Program-made: the position numbers and the translations under genes
Part shown: in pieces, positions 62,298-64,000 of the stretch
Position numbering within the stretch: the first letter of the stretch is position 1
Layout: every line of letters starts with the position of its first letter
The notes under the pieces: model-generated
What the model saw: the letters and a program-made list of their open reading frames with translations, nothing else
What the model was told of the DNA's origin: nothing
Database searches by the model: none
DNA from: Winogradskyella sp.
Lineage (GTDB): Bacteria; Bacteroidota; Bacteroidia; Flavobacteriales; Flavobacteriaceae
Direction of reading: 5' to 3'
DNA length: 64,000 bases
Assembly (NCBI RefSeq): GCF_013213835.1
Contig: NZ_JABSSU010000005.1
Location: forward strand, 62,001-126,000

Positions 62298-63302
62298 CTA
62301 GTTAAAGTCCCTAATATACTCAAACCTAAATAGATTATCATTCTGTTTGATATGAAAAAACAAACAGTTTGAATAATGGGCAAATTGATAGTCTGCTTTT
62401 ATATCAAAACCCTTATCATTTAAATTATAGACTCCATCACAATCTACATGACCATATGGCGAAACTCTTCTAAACCTATATTCTAAAACATTGTCTAAAT
62501 CATATAATTCAAACCAAGCGCCAGCAGCAATACCACTTAACCATTGCGCATGTTCTTCCTTAACCTCATTATGTTTTGGTTTTAGTGTTCCGGTCAAACT
62601 TGGATTATAACCTTGAAGTCTATCTAAAAACAACCTTCTATTTTCTTTACTAACAGTTGATGTAAATTCTTTAATTTCGCCTTTATCAGACACTAAATAG
62701 ATGTAATCCTCAGTGTCAGATATAATGACATTTCCAATAGTACTTGGTGTAAACCACTTGGATCGAATAAGTCGATTTCTAATTTTATCATTTGTTACAG
62801 ATGAAATTAATGTATCGGTAACAAAACGCGCACAATTACAAGCTTCCTTAATAAAAGCAGCATACCTAATAAAACCTAAAGACTGCATCTTGTCAATATG
62901 AGTTCTGGCAAGCTCATAATTAACCTCAGCACATACCGAAGCGTACAAATTACCATCACCATGCGTAAGTTTAGGATGAGTTGCCAAGAATTCTAAGATC
63001 TCAGGCAAATTCTCAATTTTATTATTTTCAATTTGAGCCATTAGGGGAAAACTAAGTTCAAAATCTGTTTCTCTACCCCTAACTCTTCCATTCGGTTCTG
63101 AAGTGATGTAACGGCCAAAATCGTGATATTCTAAAACACCTGTTTCCTTTTGAATTAAAACTAAAGCAGCATGACCTGCGCGTACATGTTTTCTACTACC
63201 AATACTTAAAAATCTCAAGAACCTAGAATACCATTCTTCTGCATGAGAAACAATAGTTTCGGGATATGCCAAGGTTAAAATGAAGGCATTATTATTAGCC
63301 AT
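62298..63302 (-). CDS. Conserved hypothetical protein (DUF6695-like)
   Basis: 334 aa from the ATG at 63302; a longer frame to 63434 would cross the pruA promoter region. N-terminal half: FILTLAYPETIVSHAEEWYSRFLRF, HVRAGHAALVLI, HDFGRYITSEPNGRVRG, and a Cys-containing FIKEACNCARFVTDTL, a pattern reminiscent of papain-like/NlpC-type folds. The C-terminal half is beta-rich. I recall it as a family found next to pruA in Flavobacteriia; function unknown. Confidence 0.65.
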   Translation of the reverse strand: MANNNAFILTLAYPETIVSHAEEWYSRFLRFLSIGSRKHVRAGHAALVLIQKETGVLEYHDFGRYITSEPNGRVRGRETDFELSFPLMAQIENNKIENLPEILEFLATHPKLTHGDGNLYASVCAEVNYELARTHIDKMQSLGFIRYAAFIKEACNCARFVTDTLISSVTNDKIRNRLIRSKWFTPSTIGNVIISDTEDYIYLVSDKGEIKEFTSTVSKENRRLFLDRLQGYNPSLTGTLKPKHNEVKEEHAQWLSGIAAGAWFELYDLDNVLEYRFRRVSPYGHVDCDGVYNLNDKGFDIKADYQFAHYSNCLFFHIKQNDNLFRFEYIRDFN

Positions 63303-63390
63303 ATAATCAACGTGTATATTTAGCCAACAACTTACAAAAAGTTTCAGAGAACTATCAATTTTAGAGCATTCTAATATCTTATAATTGTTG

Positions 63391-63398
63391 TAAATTTG
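63391..63398 (+). promoter_or_regulatory. -7 promoter element of pruA
   Basis: TAAATTTG matches TAnnTTTG, 72 bp before the pruA ATG, implying a ~65-nt leader. Confidence 0.4.
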
Positions 63399-63470
63399 TA
63401 CTCGAAAAATTTCGAAATAAATAATATTAAACAATAATCCACTTTTGTGGAAATACTAAAAAATTAAGAG

Positions 63471-64000
63471 ATGGGAAAAGGATTCTTCAATGTACCAATC
63501 GCTGTTAATGAGCCAGTGAAATCATATGCACCAGGTTCACCAGAACGCCAAGAAGTGTTAGAGGCATACAAAGCAATGTATAACAGTAAGATTGATGTCC
63601 CACTTTATATTAACGGTAAAGATGTGAGTACTGGAAATACTAGAACAATGTCACCACCACATGATCATCAACATATTGTTGGAGAATACCATTTAGCGGA
63701 GCAAAAACATGTTGACGAAGCTATTGCCACTGCGTTAGAAGCTCGTAAGACATGGTCTCAATTACCATGGGAACACCGCGCTGGCATCTTTTTAAAGGCT
63801 GCCGAATTAATTGCTGGACCTTACAGAGCCAAAATTAATGCTGCTACAATGATTGCACAATCTAAAACAATTCATCAAGCTGAAATTGATGCAGCATGTG
63901 AATTTATTGACTTCCTGCGTTTTAATGTGCAGTTTATGACAGATATCTATGCCGAACAACCAGAAAGTACGAGTGATGCCTGGAATAGGATTGAATATAG
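63471..64000 (+). CDS. pruA: L-glutamate gamma-semialdehyde dehydrogenase (partial, right edge)
   Basis: The frame opens at ATG 63471 and runs off the window, giving ~176 residues. The N-terminus GKGFFNVPIAVNEPVKSYAPGS and the blocks IDVPLYINGKDV, MSPPHDHQHIVGEYHLAEQKHV, LPWEHRAGIFLKAAELIAGPYR and NAATMIAQSKTIHQAEIDAA are those of 1-pyrroline-5-carboxylate dehydrogenase. It oxidises glutamate semialdehyde to glutamate in proline and ornithine catabolism. Catalytic Cys and Glu lie beyond the edge. Confidence 0.95.
   Translation, partial: MGKGFFNVPIAVNEPVKSYAPGSPERQEVLEAYKAMYNSKIDVPLYINGKDVSTGNTRTMSPPHDHQHIVGEYHLAEQKHVDEAIATALEARKTWSQLPWEHRAGIFLKAAELIAGPYRAKINAATMIAQSKTIHQAEIDAACEFIDFLRFNVQFMTDIYAEQPESTSDAWNRIEY

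Noticed and set aside
1..64000. tRNA/rRNA genes, insertion sequences, prophage or attachment sites
   Set aside because: No cloverleaf-like or rRNA-like sequence seen in the gaps, and no transposase, integrase or terminal repeats with target duplications.

Overview
The window looks like a chromosomal segment of a marine-type Flavobacteriaceae (Bacteroidota). Indications are the low G+C content, TAnnTTTG -7 promoter elements with few Shine-Dalgarno sequences, a type IX secretion plug protein and T9SS C-terminal sorting domains, an Na+-translocating NADH:quinone reductase, Reg_prop/Y_Y_Y sensor kinases, and several families typical of the group (DUF6702, DUF4846, TPR hybrid kinases). No rRNA, tRNA, CRISPR array, insertion sequence, phage or plasmid gene was seen. 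Most genes are core metabolism.

Layout. 0-9.8 kb: end of an Nramp-like transporter, lipA, a GAPDH, a TPR hybrid histidine kinase, lpxK, a Nif3-like protein, a Cys-less 'zinc ribbon' coiled-coil protein, msrA, a methyltransferase and a lipoprotein. 9.8-10 kb: a likely small structured RNA. 10-17.5 kb: a kynurenine-degradation operon (kynU, kmo, RidA-type deaminase, aldehyde dehydrogenase, atypical SDR, 3-hydroxyanthranilate dioxygenase, ACMS decarboxylase). Every intergenic gap in this operon carries a short palindrome or a tandem repeat. 17.6-36.3 kb: housekeeping and accessory genes, including an FAD monooxygenase, tatA, an M1 peptidase operon, pepE, an M48 peptidase broken by an in-frame stop, gpmI, a two-component pair, a CoA-transferase and map.

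36.4-47.8 kb: a minus-strand cluster of exported proteins (two leucine-rich T9SS proteins, an S41 protease, a DoxX-like protein, a lysine-rich secreted protein, a serine hydrolase), ending with a LytTR response regulator and its LytS-type Reg_prop sensor kinase. Six regulatory regions here share one architecture: two half-sites (TTTCTRAAA on the + strand) 21 bp apart, about 31 bp upstream of a -7-like box. In five of the six the box lies in the arm and T-tract of a terminator hairpin. One half-site is degenerate at one locus. The sixth copy precedes the sensor/regulator operon itself. The 21-bp period matches LytTR DNA binding, so this looks like a self-contained, autoregulated regulon of surface or secreted proteins. 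It is the best candidate here for an undescribed system.

48-59 kb: apbE (flavin transferase), an SLC13 transporter, small hypotheticals and the nqrABCDEF operon. ApbE covalently attaches FMN to NqrB and NqrC, linking these loci. 59-64 kb: a T9SS plug protein, a PLP-dependent decarboxylase, apaG, a hypothetical protein and the start of pruA, which is cut by the window edge.

All functions are from family recognition by eye. No searches were run.
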